Shown: piece after piece, positions 32,761-40,975 of the stretch | Layout: each line of letters begins with the position of its first letter | How positions within the stretch are numbered: the stretch's first letter is position 1 | NCBI RefSeq assembly: GCF_000091545.1 | Contig: NC_006461.1 | Span: forward strand, 247,564-311,563 | Source: Thermus thermophilus HB8 | Lineage (GTDB): Bacteria; Deinococcota; Deinococci; Deinococcales; Thermaceae | Length of the DNA: 64,000 bases | Reading direction: 5' to 3' | Program-made: the position numbers and the translations under genes | Notes under the pieces: generated by a model | Database searches by the model: none | Seen by the model: only the letters and a program-made list of their open reading frames with translations | Told to the model about the DNA's origin: nothing

Positions 32761-35451
32761 TTACCTGAACGCTTCCTCCAGCAGCTCCTCCTGCTCCAGC
32801 TTGTGGACCTTGGAGGAACCCACGGCGGGGCTCGGGGACTCGGGCCGGGCCACCACGGAGAAGGGGTGGCCGTAGATCTCGCCGCAGAAGCGGGCGGAGA
32901 GGTACCACCAGGCTCCCTGGTTCACCGGCTCCTCCTGCACAAAGACCACGGGCACCTTCTTGGGGTAGGCGCCGAGGGCCTCCTGAAGCTCGGCCTCGGG
33001 GAAGGGGTAGAGGAGCTCCAGCCTCAGGATGGCCACGTCCTCCGCCTGAAGCTCCTTGCGCTTCTGCAGGAGGTCGTAGTAGACCTTGCCCGAGGTAAGG
33101 AGGACCTTCCGCGCCCCCTTGACCCTTTCGGGGATCACCTTCTGGAAGCGCCCTTCCGCGAGCTCCTCCAGGGCGGAGACCACCTCGGGGTGGCGGAGGA
33201 GGCTTTTGGGGGTCATGACAACCAGGGGCTTGCGGATCTTCCGCTTCACCTGGCGGCGGAGGAGGTGGAAGAACTGGGCGGGGGTGGTGGGGTAGGCCAC
33301 CTGGAGGTTGTCCTTGGCGGCGAGCTGCAAGAAGCGCTCCAGCCTCGCCGAGGAGTGCTCGGGGCCCTGGCCTTCCAGCCCGTGGGGCAGGAGGAGGACG
33401 AGGCCCGAGAGGCGGTTCCACTTGACCTCGGCGCTCGCCAGGAACTGGTCAATGTAGACCTGGGCCACGTTGACGAAGTCCCCGAACTGGGCCTCCCAGA
33501 GGACGAGGCCCTCGGGGTAGTCCAGGCTGTAGCCGTACTCAAACCCCAAGACCCCGGCCTCGGAGAGGGGGGAGTTGTGGATCTCCACCTCCGCCTGCCC
33601 CTCGGCCAGGTGCTGGAGGGGGATGTAGCGCTCCCCGGTGCGGTAGTCGTAGAGGGCGGCGTGGCGCTGGGTGAAGGTGCCCCGAAGGGCGTCCTGCCCC
33701 GTGAGGCGCACCCTGTGCCCTTCCACGGCCAAGGTGGCAAAGGCCAGGGCCTCGGCGGTGGCCCAGTCCACGGGCCGCTTCTCCTCGGCCATCTCCCGGC
33801 GGGCCTCGAGGAAACGCTTGAGCTTGGGGTGCACCTGGAAGCCCTCGGGGACCGAGCTAAGCCGCACCAGGAGGTTCTTCAGCCCCTCCTTGGGGAAGGC
33901 GGTGTCCGCCTCGGGAACCAGGTGGTCGGGCCCGCCCACGTAGCCCTGCCAGACCCCGCCCAGGGTGCTGTAGACCACAGGGGTGGCCTCGGCCTTCACC
34001 CGGGCGAACTCGCTTTCCAGCCGCTCCAGGTAGGCCTCCTGCCAGGCCTTAAGCTCCTCCTCGGAGACCAGGCCCTCGGCCTCAAGCCTCTCGGCGTAGA
34101 CCCGCCAGGGCTCGGGCTTCTTGGCGATGAGGGCGTACATGCCCGGCTGGGTGAAGGTGGGCTCGTCCGTCTCGTTGTGCCCCCGGCGGCGGTAGCCCAC
34201 GAGGTCAATGACCACGTCCTTGCCGTAGCGGCTCCGGTACTCCAGGGCGAGGGCGAGGACGAAGAGGAGCTCGTCCAGCGCCTCGGCGTTCACGTGGAAG
34301 ATGGGCGCCCCCACCATCTTGGCGACGTCCGTGGGGTAGCGGCTGGAGGTGTACTCCGAGGGGAGGGTGGTGAAGCCCAGCTGGTTGTTGGCCACCACGT
34401 GGAGGGTGCCCCCCACCCGGTAGCCGGGAAGCTGGGAGAGGTTCAGGGTCTCCTGGACGATGCCCTCGCCGATGAAGGCCGCGTCCCCGTGCACCAAGAC
34501 GGCGAGGCCCCGCTTCCTCTCCCGGTCGCCGAAGCGGTCCTGCTTGGCCCGGACCCTTCCCAGGGCCACGGGGTTCACGAACTCCAGGTGGCTCGGGTTG
34601 AAGTTGAGGGAGACGTGCACCGGGCCCCAGGGGGTCTCCACGTCCGTGGAGTGGCCCAGGTGGTACTTCACGTCCCCCACGTACCCCTCGGGGAAGAGCT
34701 CCTCAAACTCGCGGAAGATGGCCTCAAAGGGCTTCTCCACCACGTGGGCCAGGACGTTGAGCCGGCCCCGGTGGGCCATGCCCAGCACCACCTCCCGCAC
34801 CCCAAAGCGGGCCGCCTCCTGGACCGCCTCCTGAAGGAGGGGGATGAGGCTTTCCAGGCCCTCCACGCTGAAGGTCTTCGCCCCCAGGTACTTCCGCTGG
34901 AGGAAGGCCTCAAAGAGGCTCGCCTGGAGGAGGCTCCGCAAGACCCGCCTCCGCACCTCGGGGGCGGGCTTGGGCCACGGGGCCTCAATCCGGGAAAGGA
35001 GCCACGCCCTTTCCTCGGGCTCCACGTGGGCCACCTCAAACCCCACGGGGCCCAGGTAGGTGGCCTCCAGGCGCTCAAGGAGGGCCCCTAAGGTGGGCGC
35101 GCCGAAGAGGGGGGGAAGGGGCCTCTTTAGGTCCTCCGGGGAGAGGCCGTGGGCCTCGAGGGAAAGCGCCTTGGGCCTCGGCCGCTCCCGGCCCAGGGGG
35201 TCTATGCGGGCCGCGAGGTGCCCGAGCTCCCGGTAAGCCTGGCGCAAAGCCTCCACCTTGAGGAGGAAGCCCAGGTCCAAGGCCTCGCCCGGGAGGGGGG
35301 CGGCCTGGCGTTCTCGTCGGCCGTCCTCCAGGTCCTCCAGGGTGAGGGCGGAGAAGTAGCGCCGCCAGTCCTCGGGGAGGGAAAGGGGATCCTCCAAGTA
35401 GGCCCGGTAAAGGGACTCTAGATAGCCTTGGCTTTCCAGCGTGAGCTCCAT
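32761..35451 (-). CDS. sucA: 2-oxoglutarate dehydrogenase E1 component
   Basis: Thiamine-diphosphate enzyme that decarboxylates 2-oxoglutarate in the TCA cycle. The 896-residue SucA-type single chain has an N-terminal GYLESLYRAYLEDPLSLPEDW, substrate/TPP region VLGMAHRGRLNVLAHVVEKP, the metal-TPP site VHGDAAFIGEGIVQETLNL and C-terminal transketolase-type domain PHGLEGQGPEHSSARLERFL. GGAGGCGCC precedes the ATG. First gene of sucA-sucB-lpd; divergent from an enoyl-CoA hydratase gene with a 78-bp gap. Confidence 0.96.
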   Translation of the reverse strand: MELTLESQGYLESLYRAYLEDPLSLPEDWRRYFSALTLEDLEDGRRERQAAPLPGEALDLGFLLKVEALRQAYRELGHLAARIDPLGRERPRPKALSLEAHGLSPEDLKRPLPPLFGAPTLGALLERLEATYLGPVGFEVAHVEPEERAWLLSRIEAPWPKPAPEVRRRVLRSLLQASLFEAFLQRKYLGAKTFSVEGLESLIPLLQEAVQEAARFGVREVVLGMAHRGRLNVLAHVVEKPFEAIFREFEELFPEGYVGDVKYHLGHSTDVETPWGPVHVSLNFNPSHLEFVNPVALGRVRAKQDRFGDRERKRGLAVLVHGDAAFIGEGIVQETLNLSQLPGYRVGGTLHVVANNQLGFTTLPSEYTSSRYPTDVAKMVGAPIFHVNAEALDELLFVLALALEYRSRYGKDVVIDLVGYRRRGHNETDEPTFTQPGMYALIAKKPEPWRVYAERLEAEGLVSEEELKAWQEAYLERLESEFARVKAEATPVVYSTLGGVWQGYVGGPDHLVPEADTAFPKEGLKNLLVRLSSVPEGFQVHPKLKRFLEARREMAEEKRPVDWATAEALAFATLAVEGHRVRLTGQDALRGTFTQRHAALYDYRTGERYIPLQHLAEGQAEVEIHNSPLSEAGVLGFEYGYSLDYPEGLVLWEAQFGDFVNVAQVYIDQFLASAEVKWNRLSGLVLLLPHGLEGQGPEHSSARLERFLQLAAKDNLQVAYPTTPAQFFHLLRRQVKRKIRKPLVVMTPKSLLRHPEVVSALEELAEGRFQKVIPERVKGARKVLLTSGKVYYDLLQKRKELQAEDVAILRLELLYPFPEAELQEALGAYPKKVPVVFVQEEPVNQGAWWYLSARFCGEIYGHPFSVVARPESPSPAVGSSKVHKLEQEELLEEAFR

Positions 35452-35484
35452 GGCGCCTCCGGGGGGTTACCCCCTACCTAAGCT

Positions 35485-35501
35485 ACACCAAAAAGCGGTG
35501 T
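35485..35501. promoter_or_regulatory. small palindrome between divergent sucA and enoyl-CoA hydratase genes
   Basis: ACACC and GGTGT flank a 7-nt centre (AAAAAGC) in the 78-bp shared promoter region. A possible operator, but the arms are only 5 bp. Confidence 0.25.
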
Positions 35502-35516
35502 GGTGCGCCACGCCCC

Positions 35517-35523
35517 GTACAAT
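35517..35523 (+). promoter_or_regulatory. leaderless -10 box (TACAAT) for the enoyl-CoA hydratase gene
   Basis: TACAAT is followed by GGGGGC and the ATG at 35530. Confidence 0.45.
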
Positions 35524-35529
35524 GGGGGC

Positions 35530-36294
35530 ATGGTCCTGAAGGAACGCCAAGACGGGGTTTTGGTCCTCACCCTGAACCGGCCCGAGAAGCTCAACGCCAT
35601 CACCGGGGAGCTCCTAGACGCCCTTTACGCCGCCCTCAAGGAGGGGGAGGAGGACCGGGAGGTGCGCGCCCTCCTCCTCACGGGAGCGGGCCGGGCCTTC
35701 TCCGCCGGGCAGGACCTCACGGAGTTCGGCGACCGGAAGCCCGACTACGAGGCCCACCTGCGCCGCTACAACCGGGTGGTGGAGGCCTTGAGCGGCTTGG
35801 AGAAGCCCCTCGTGGTGGCGGTGAACGGGGTGGCGGCCGGGGCGGGGATGAGCCTCGCCCTATGGGGGGATCTCCGCCTCGCCGCCGTGGGGGCGAGCTT
35901 CACTACGGCCTTCGTCAGGATCGGCCTGGTGCCGGACTCGGGGCTGAGCTTCCTCCTCCCCCGGCTCGTGGGCCTCGCCAAGGCCCAGGAGCTCCTCCTC
36001 CTCTCCCCAAGGCTTTCCGCCGAGGAGGCCCTGGCCCTGGGGCTCGTGCACCGGGTGGTGCCCGCGGAAAAGCTCATGGAGGAGGCCCTCTCCTTGGCCA
36101 AAGAGCTCGCCCAGGGCCCCACCCGGGCCTACGCCCTCACCAAGAAGCTCCTCCTGGAGACCTACCGCCTCTCCCTCACCGAGGCTTTGGCCCTCGAGGC
36201 CGTCCTCCAGGGCCAGGCCGGCCAGACCCAGGACCACGAGGAGGGGGTCCGGGCCTTTAGGGAGAAGCGGCCGCCCCGCTTCCAGGGCCGATGA
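35530..36294 (+). CDS. enoyl-CoA hydratase/isomerase, PaaG-like
   Basis: Crotonase-fold enzyme acting on enoyl-CoA substrates. The 254-residue protein starts MVLKERQDGVLVLTLNRPEK; oxyanion-hole segments are AGRAFSAGQDLTEFG (about 64) and VNGVAAGAGMSLALWGDL (about 105). The position of the usual second catalytic Glu reads Asp in GLVPDSGLSFLLPRL, as in PaaG-type isomerases. ATG 35530 is preferred over an upstream in-frame start because of the -10 box. Its TGA overlaps the ruvA ATG. Substrate is not determined; phenylacetate or fatty-acid oxidation are both possible. Confidence 0.85.
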   Translation: MVLKERQDGVLVLTLNRPEKLNAITGELLDALYAALKEGEEDREVRALLLTGAGRAFSAGQDLTEFGDRKPDYEAHLRRYNRVVEALSGLEKPLVVAVNGVAAGAGMSLALWGDLRLAAVGASFTTAFVRIGLVPDSGLSFLLPRLVGLAKAQELLLLSPRLSAEEALALGLVHRVVPAEKLMEEALSLAKELAQGPTRAYALTKKLLLETYRLSLTEALALEAVLQGQAGQTQDHEEGVRAFREKRPPRFQGR

Positions 36295-36866
36295 TCCGCT
36301 ACCTCCGGGGCCTGGTCCTCAAGAAGGAGGCGGGCGGCTTCGTCCTTCTCGCCGGGGGGGTGGGGTTCTTCCTCCAGGCCCCCACGCCCTTCCTCCAGGC
36401 CCTGGAGGAGGGGAAGGAGGTGGGGGTCCACACCCACCTCCTCCTCAAGGAGGAGGGGCTGTCCCTCTACGGCTTCCCCGACGAGGAGAACCTCGCCCTC
36501 TTTGAACTCCTCCTCTCGGTGAGCGGCGTGGGGCCCAAGGTGGCCCTCGCCCTCCTCTCGGCCCTGCCCCCTAGGCTCCTCGCCCGGGCCCTCCTGGAGG
36601 GGGACGCGAGGCTCCTCACCTCGGCGAGCGGGGTGGGGAGAAGGCTCGCCGAAAGGATCGCCCTGGAGCTCAAGGGGAAGGTGCCCCCCCACCTCCTCGC
36701 CGGGGAGAAGGTGGAGAGCGAGGCCGCGGAGGAGGCGGTGATGGCCCTCGCCGCCTTGGGGTTCAAGGAGGCCCAGGCGCGGGCGGTGGTCCTGGACCTC
36801 CTGGCCCAAAACCCCAAGGCCCGGGCCCAGGACCTCATCAAGGAGGCCCTAAAGCGCCTCCGCTAG
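36291..36866 (+). CDS. ruvA: Holliday junction branch-migration subunit RuvA
   Basis: Tetrameric DNA-binding part of the RuvAB branch-migration complex. The 191 residues have the OB-fold N-terminal domain (MIRYLRGLVLKKEAGGFVL), the two helix-hairpin-helix motifs (SVSGVGPKVALALLSALP and TSASGVGRRLAERIALELKG), and the C-terminal RuvB-binding domain (AVMALAALGFKEAQARAVV). ATGA overlap with the preceding gene. ruvB and ruvC are not in the window. The 3' end overlaps a convergent HAD gene by 18 nt. Confidence 0.95.
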   Translation: MIRYLRGLVLKKEAGGFVLLAGGVGFFLQAPTPFLQALEEGKEVGVHTHLLLKEEGLSLYGFPDEENLALFELLLSVSGVGPKVALALLSALPPRLLARALLEGDARLLTSASGVGRRLAERIALELKGKVPPHLLAGEKVESEAAEEAVMALAALGFKEAQARAVVLDLLAQNPKARAQDLIKEALKRLR

Positions 36867-37598
36867 GAAGACCTCCCTCAGGTCCCCCACCCGGAGGTCG
36901 GGGGAGGCCTCCGGGTCCTCCGGCCGCAGGCCCCGGTCCACCCATACGGCCCGCACCCCCGCCAGGCGGGCCCCCCGGACGTCCTTCTGGGGGTTGTCCC
37001 CCACCATGGCCGCCTCCTCCGGGGCCACCCCGAAGGCGCAGAGGGCCATGCGGAAGAGCCTGGGGTCGGGCTTGCCGATCCCCACCTCCCCGGAGATGAG
37101 GACCAGGGAGAAGTGGTGGGCAAGCCCCGCCCCGACGAGCTTTTCCCGCTGGAGGTCGGGCACCCCGTTGGTGAGGAGGGCCAGGGCGAGCCCGCGGCGC
37201 CGGGCCTCCGCCAGGAAGGCCTCCGCCTCCGGGTACAGGGGGTAGCGGCGCCTCTCCCGGAAGAAGGCCTCGGCGAGCTCCCGCGCCCGTTCGGGGGGCC
37301 CCCCCGCCTCCTCCAAGGCCTCCCGGAAGACCCGCTCCCGGAAAGGCCCGGCCCAGGCGGCCAGGGCCTCGAGGCCCGGGGTGCTGTACCGGGCCCACAG
37401 GGCCTCCAGGGCCGAGTGGCCGATGGCCTCGGCCCAAGGGTAGAAGGGGGCCTCCCGGAAGAGGGCCTCGGCCCGCGCCTTGACCCGGGCGAAGAAGCCC
37501 TCCACCCCCGCCTTACGCCCCAGGTCCTCCAGGACCGCGCGGCTTACCGGAAGGTCCTGAAGGAGGGTGTCGTCCAGGTCCAGAAGGAGAAGCTTCAC
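36849..37598 (-). CDS. HAD-superfamily hydrolase
   Basis: Phosphatase of the haloacid dehalogenase superfamily, subfamily with a helical cap. Motif I is LLDLDDTLLQD (nucleophile Asp 7), motif II LLTNGVP (about 142), and motifs III/IV GKPDPRLFRMAL and AMVGDNPQKDVRGARLAG. The 249-residue length and cap resemble YjjG-type nucleotidases and phosphoglycolate phosphatase-like enzymes, but the substrate is not identified. It is the last of four overlapping minus-strand genes starting at 38910. Confidence 0.85.
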   Translation of the reverse strand: MKLLLLDLDDTLLQDLPVSRAVLEDLGRKAGVEGFFARVKARAEALFREAPFYPWAEAIGHSALEALWARYSTPGLEALAAWAGPFRERVFREALEEAGGPPERARELAEAFFRERRRYPLYPEAEAFLAEARRRGLALALLTNGVPDLQREKLVGAGLAHHFSLVLISGEVGIGKPDPRLFRMALCAFGVAPEEAAMVGDNPQKDVRGARLAGVRAVWVDRGLRPEDPEASPDLRVGDLREVFLAEAL

Positions 37599-37963
37599 GC
37601 CTCCTCCCGCACCAGGACGGGGTTCCCCCCGGGGTCAAAGAGGAGGAGGTGGTCCCCCGCCTCCCGGAAGCCGAGGCCGTACTTGGCGAGGCGGAGCTTC
37701 TCGTGGGCCAGGTTGTCCACGAGGAAGACGAGCCGCCCCTCCTCCACCCGGAGTCGGGCGAAGCCCTGCCCCTCGGGCCTCGGGCGCTGGGGGCCCCGCG
37801 CCACGCCCCCTTCCCCCGGGCGCAGGAGGAGCAGGGGGCCCTCGAGGGGGGAAAGAAGGGCCTCCCGCTCGGGGAGGAGCTCCTCCAGGGCGAGCCCCAG
37901 GGCCTGGTAGAAGCTCACCCCCTGCCCCAGGTCCGGCACGTAGACCAAGAGGGTCTCGCTCAT
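37595..37963 (-). CDS. VOC-family (glyoxalase/bleomycin-resistance-like) protein
   Basis: A 122-residue protein with the beta-alpha-beta-beta-beta pattern of one VOC half-module: [20 protein letters not shown] at the start and [16 protein letters not shown] at the end (the last Glu is the usual metal ligand position). Substrate unknown. It overlaps both neighbours by 4 nt (ATGA), so it is translated with the HAD and LOG genes. Confidence 0.7.
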
Positions 37964-38475
37964 AGGCTCCTCAGAAACCGCCTCAGGTCCTCCTCATCCG
38001 CCACCACGCGAAGAAGGCCCACGTCCTCCGGGGCGATCTCCCCGTGGGCCTTGAGGAGGCCGAGCCAGTAGGGGTCCACGGCCAGGGGGCGTCCCACGCC
38101 CCGCCTCAGATAGAGGAGGTTCCAGGCGAGGACGAGCTCCGCCAGGGTCCCCACCCCCCCGGGCAAGGCCAGGTACCCCGCCCCGAGGTCCAGGAGGCGG
38201 CCGATGCGCTGGGGAAGGGTGGCGGCGGGGAGCTCCAGGTCCACGAAGGGGTTAGGGCCCCTCCGCTCGGGAAAGAAGGCCGGGGCCGTGACCCCCACCA
38301 CGAGGCCGCCCTTGGCCTTCACCCCCCTGGCCAGGGCCTCCATCCCCCCCTGGTACCCCCCGCAGGCGAGGCCAAACCCCTCCTCGGCCAGGACCTCCCC
38401 ATAGCGCACCCACCGGGCGTAAAGGGGGTCTTCCGGGGAGAGGCGGGAGGAGACGAAAACGGCGAGCAGGCGCAT
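37960..38475 (-). CDS. LOG-family protein (lysine-decarboxylase-like, possible cytokinin-type phosphoribohydrolase)
   Basis: A 171-residue Rossmann-fold protein with the LOG signature [15 protein letters not shown] (about residue 107) and the upstream [13 protein letters not shown]. Family members cleave nucleoside 5'-monophosphates such as cytokinin ribotides or related nucleotides, although many are annotated as lysine decarboxylase, which is not supported. It starts directly after the stop of the universal stress protein gene. Confidence 0.82.
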
Positions 38476-38910
38476 CTAGCGGCAGCGGACCACCAGCACC
38501 GGGACGGAGGTCCGGTGGAGGACCCCCTCGGTCACCGAGCCCAAAAGGAGCCTGTCCAGGCCTGTCCGCCCGTGGGTGCCCATGACGAGGAGGTCGTACT
38601 CCTTGGCCGCCTCCACGATGGTGGGGATGGGCACCCCCTCCTTCACCTCCCCCGTGGCCTCCACCCCCTTGGCGCGGGCGAGGTCCAAGGCCTTCTTGAT
38701 CGCCTCCTCCCCCGCCTTCCTGAGGTCCTCCAAGAGCTCCATCCCGTAGGGCACGCTCTCCGGGGCGATCCAGATGGTCTGGGCCGGGTTTTCCAAGACG
38801 TAGAGGAAGTGGACCTTGGCCCCCAGGGTCTTGGCCAGGTCCAGGCCGTGCTCCAGGGCCTGGAGGCTGCACGGGCTCCCGTCGGTGGGCATCAGGATCT
38901 TCTGGCACAT
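38476..38910 (-). CDS. universal stress protein, UspA family
   Basis: A 144-residue nucleotide-binding Usp-fold protein. It begins [19 protein letters not shown] and has the ATP-binding pattern G-2x-G-9x-G-S in [20 protein letters not shown] (about 111-130), so it is of the ATP-binding class. ATG 38910 follows TATGAT by 6 nt on the minus strand. It heads the four-gene run usp-LOG-VOC-HAD. Role in stress survival is a family-level inference. Confidence 0.88.
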
Positions 38911-38916
38911 GGCTCC

Positions 38917-38922
38917 ATCATA
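38917..38922 (-). promoter_or_regulatory. leaderless -10 box (TATGAT) for the usp operon
   Basis: TATGAT on the minus strand, 6 nt before ATG 38910. Confidence 0.55.
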
Positions 38923-38950
38923 CGGGCAGGGCGCGGGCGGCGCCAGCGGG

Positions 38951-38956
38951 TAGACT
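38951..38956 (+). promoter_or_regulatory. leaderless -10 box (TAGACT) for the RlmB-like gene
   Basis: TAGACT is followed by GGGAGG and ATG 38963. GGGAGG could also serve as a ribosome site, so this one is ambiguous. Confidence 0.4.
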
Positions 38957-38962
38957 GGGAGG

Positions 38963-39679
38963 ATGTGGATCTACGGGCGAAACCCGGTCCTCGAGGCCCT
39001 GCGGGCGGGCCGGGCCCGGCGCGTCCTCGTGGCGAGAGGGGTGGAGGGCTGGCTCCTGAAGGAGCTGGAAAGGCTCGGGGCCCCGTACACCTTGGTCCCC
39101 CGCATTGAGCTGGACACCCTCCTCCGCACCACCCACCACCAGGGGATCGCCGCCGAGGTGGAGGACCCCCCCTACGCCAGCCTGGAGGACGCCCTCCGCC
39201 TCGCCGCCTCCCGGAAGGAGCCCCCCCTCCTCGTGGCCTTGGACGGCGTCACCGACCCCAGGAACTACGGGGCCATGATCCGGAGCGCCCTCGCCCTCGG
39301 GGCCCACGGGGTGGTCTCCGAGGAGCGCCGGGCCGCCCCCCTCTCTCCCCTCGCCCTGAAGGCGAGCGCGGGGGCCGCCCTGAAGCTCCCCGTGGTCAAG
39401 GTGAAGAACCTCCCCCGGACGCTGAAGGCCCTCAAGGAGGAGGGGCTTTGGGTCTACGGCCTGGACGTCCGCGGGGAGAAGGCCCCCTGGGAGCTGGACT
39501 ACGCCCGGCCCCTGGTCCTGGTGGTGGGCTCCGAGGGGGAGGGGATGCGTCGGCTCGTGCGGGAGACCTGCGACGAGCTCTTCCGCATCCCCATCCGGGA
39601 GGAGGCGGAGTCCCTGAACGCCTCCGTGGCCCTGGGGATCGCCCTCTACCAGGCGAGGCTCGCCCGGGGTGTAGGATAG
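38963..39679 (+). CDS. TrmH-family 23S rRNA 2'-O-methyltransferase, RlmB-like
   Basis: SPOUT-fold ribose methyltransferase. It starts MWIYGRNPVLEALRAGRARRVL, the usual RlmB start, then motif 1 DGVTDPRNYGAMIRSALALG (about 96), motif 2 LVLVVGSEGEGMRRLV and motif 3 IPIREEAESLNASVALGIAL (about 212-231). RlmB modifies G2251 of 23S rRNA in E. coli; the target here is inferred from family. A second SpoU-type gene is at 13930-14712 and is not closely similar. Confidence 0.87.
   Translation: MWIYGRNPVLEALRAGRARRVLVARGVEGWLLKELERLGAPYTLVPRIELDTLLRTTHHQGIAAEVEDPPYASLEDALRLAASRKEPPLLVALDGVTDPRNYGAMIRSALALGAHGVVSEERRAAPLSPLALKASAGAALKLPVVKVKNLPRTLKALKEEGLWVYGLDVRGEKAPWELDYARPLVLVVGSEGEGMRRLVRETCDELFRIPIREEAESLNASVALGIALYQARLARGVG
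39672..39677 (+). promoter_or_regulatory. leaderless -10 box (TAGGAT) for the M20 gene
   Basis: TAGGAT overlaps the RlmB-like stop codon by one base and is 6 nt before the GTG at 39684. Confidence 0.5.
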
Positions 39680-39683
39680 GGGC

Positions 39684-40754
39684 GTGGACTGGGTCAGGCT
39701 CCTCTCCCGCCTCGTCCAGGCGGAAAGCCTCCCCGGGGAGGAAGGGGAGGCGGCGGGGCTCCTCCTCGAGGCCCTGAAGGGGATGGGCCTCGAGGCCACC
39801 CTGGACGAGGCGGGGAACATCGAGGCCCTCCTCGGCGAGAAGGGGCCCGAGGTGGTCCTCACCGGGCACATGGACGTGGTGCCCGTGGGCGACCCCGCCC
39901 GCTGGCCCTACCCCCAGGGGGCCGTGGCCGAAGGGTCCCTCTGGGGCCGGGGGGCGGTGGACATGAAGGGGAGCCTGGTGGCCATGCTCCTCGCCCTGGA
40001 GACCCTGGCGCGGGGGGCCTTAAAAGGGCGGGTCCGCTTCCTCGCCGTGGTCCAGGAGGAGGTGGGGGGCCTCGGGAGCCGCTTCGCCGCGGAAAGGCTT
40101 TCCCCCCTGGCCTTCGTCCTGGGGGAGCCCTCCTCGGGGCGGCTCATGCGGGGGCACCGCGGGCGGGCGGAGGTGTGGGCCGACTTTGAGGGCAGGGAGA
40201 CCCACGCCGCCCTCGCCGGGCCGGAAAACCCCCTCTTTGACCTAGGGGCCTACCTCCTCGCCCTCCAGGACCTCCCCCTGCCCCCCGGGGTGAAGCTCAC
40301 CCCCACCCGGGTGGACACCCACCCCGGGGCCCGGAACCAGACCCCCGGGGTGGTGCGGCTCTACCTGGACGTGCGCTACGAGCCCGAGGCCGACCTGGAC
40401 GGGCTCCTCGCCGCCTTGCGCACCCTGGGCCCGGCCTCGGTCTACCTGCCCGAGGAGGAGAGGGCCTCCGGGGAGGTGCGGATGACCCTCCCCGCCCTCT
40501 GGCCCCCCTACCGCCTCCCGGAGGACCACCCTCTCCTGCAGGCGGCCCTCCAAGCCCTGGGGCAGGAGGAGGCGGGGCTTTGGCCCTTCACCACCGACGC
40601 CCCCTACCTCGGGGCCAAGGCCCCCGTCCTGGGCCTGGGCCCGGGGGACCCCGCCTTGGCCCACACCCCCATGGAGCACGTCCCCTTGCGGGCCGTGGAG
40701 GAGGCGGCCCAGGCCTACGTGCGGCTGGTGGAGGCCCTATGGAACGCCGCTTGA
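39684..40754 (+). CDS. M20-family metallo-aminohydrolase (ArgE/DapE/LysK-type)
   Basis: Two-zinc deacylase/peptidase. Metal ligands are visible in LTGHMDVVPVGD (His and Asp), GRGAVDMKGSLVA (bridging Asp), VVQEEVGGLGS (Glu pair, catalytic Glu), LGEPSSGRL and AHTPMEHVPLR (last His). The 356-residue length with a lid domain (RGRAEVWADFEGRETHAALA) fits ArgE/DapE/LysK enzymes that remove acyl or carrier groups from amino acids. Which substrate is not shown by sequence; Thermus uses such an enzyme for lysine and arginine synthesis on the LysW carrier, which is one possibility. GTG start 4 nt after the previous stop. Confidence 0.82.
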   Translation: MDWVRLLSRLVQAESLPGEEGEAAGLLLEALKGMGLEATLDEAGNIEALLGEKGPEVVLTGHMDVVPVGDPARWPYPQGAVAEGSLWGRGAVDMKGSLVAMLLALETLARGALKGRVRFLAVVQEEVGGLGSRFAAERLSPLAFVLGEPSSGRLMRGHRGRAEVWADFEGRETHAALAGPENPLFDLGAYLLALQDLPLPPGVKLTPTRVDTHPGARNQTPGVVRLYLDVRYEPEADLDGLLAALRTLGPASVYLPEEERASGEVRMTLPALWPPYRLPEDHPLLQAALQALGQEEAGLWPFTTDAPYLGAKAPVLGLGPGDPALAHTPMEHVPLRAVEEAAQAYVRLVEALWNAA

Positions 40755-40975
40755 TCGCAGGGAAACCCTACCGCAGGCTTCTCGTGGCCCCGAGGCCCGT
40801 GGCCGAGGGGATGAAGGCCCGCCTCGAGGCCCGGGGCCTCCCGGTCTACCTGGAGACCCCCTTCGCCGGCCTGCCCGAGGCGGCCACGGGCACCTACATG
40901 GGGGACGTGGCCCTGTACGTGCCCGAGGAGGTCCTGGGCGAGGCCGAGGCCCTTTTGCGGGAGGACGTGCCGTGA
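40739..40975 (+). CDS. small DUF2007-like protein
   Basis: A 78-residue protein that overlaps the M20 gene by 16 nt and the ROK kinase gene by 4 nt. RRLLVAPRPVAEGMKARLEA followed by GLPVYLE and VALYVPEEVLGEAEALL resembles DUF2007, small domains described as putative signal-transducing and often found with metabolic enzymes. No catalytic motif is visible and function is unknown. Tight overlaps on both sides support that it is translated. Confidence 0.65.
   Translation: MERRLIAGKPYRRLLVAPRPVAEGMKARLEARGLPVYLETPFAGLPEAATGTYMGDVALYVPEEVLGEAEALLREDVP

Noticed and set aside
37960..38475. Lysine decarboxylase
   Set aside because: The PGGVGTLAE motif identifies a LOG-type nucleotide hydrolase family; no decarboxylase PLP site is present.
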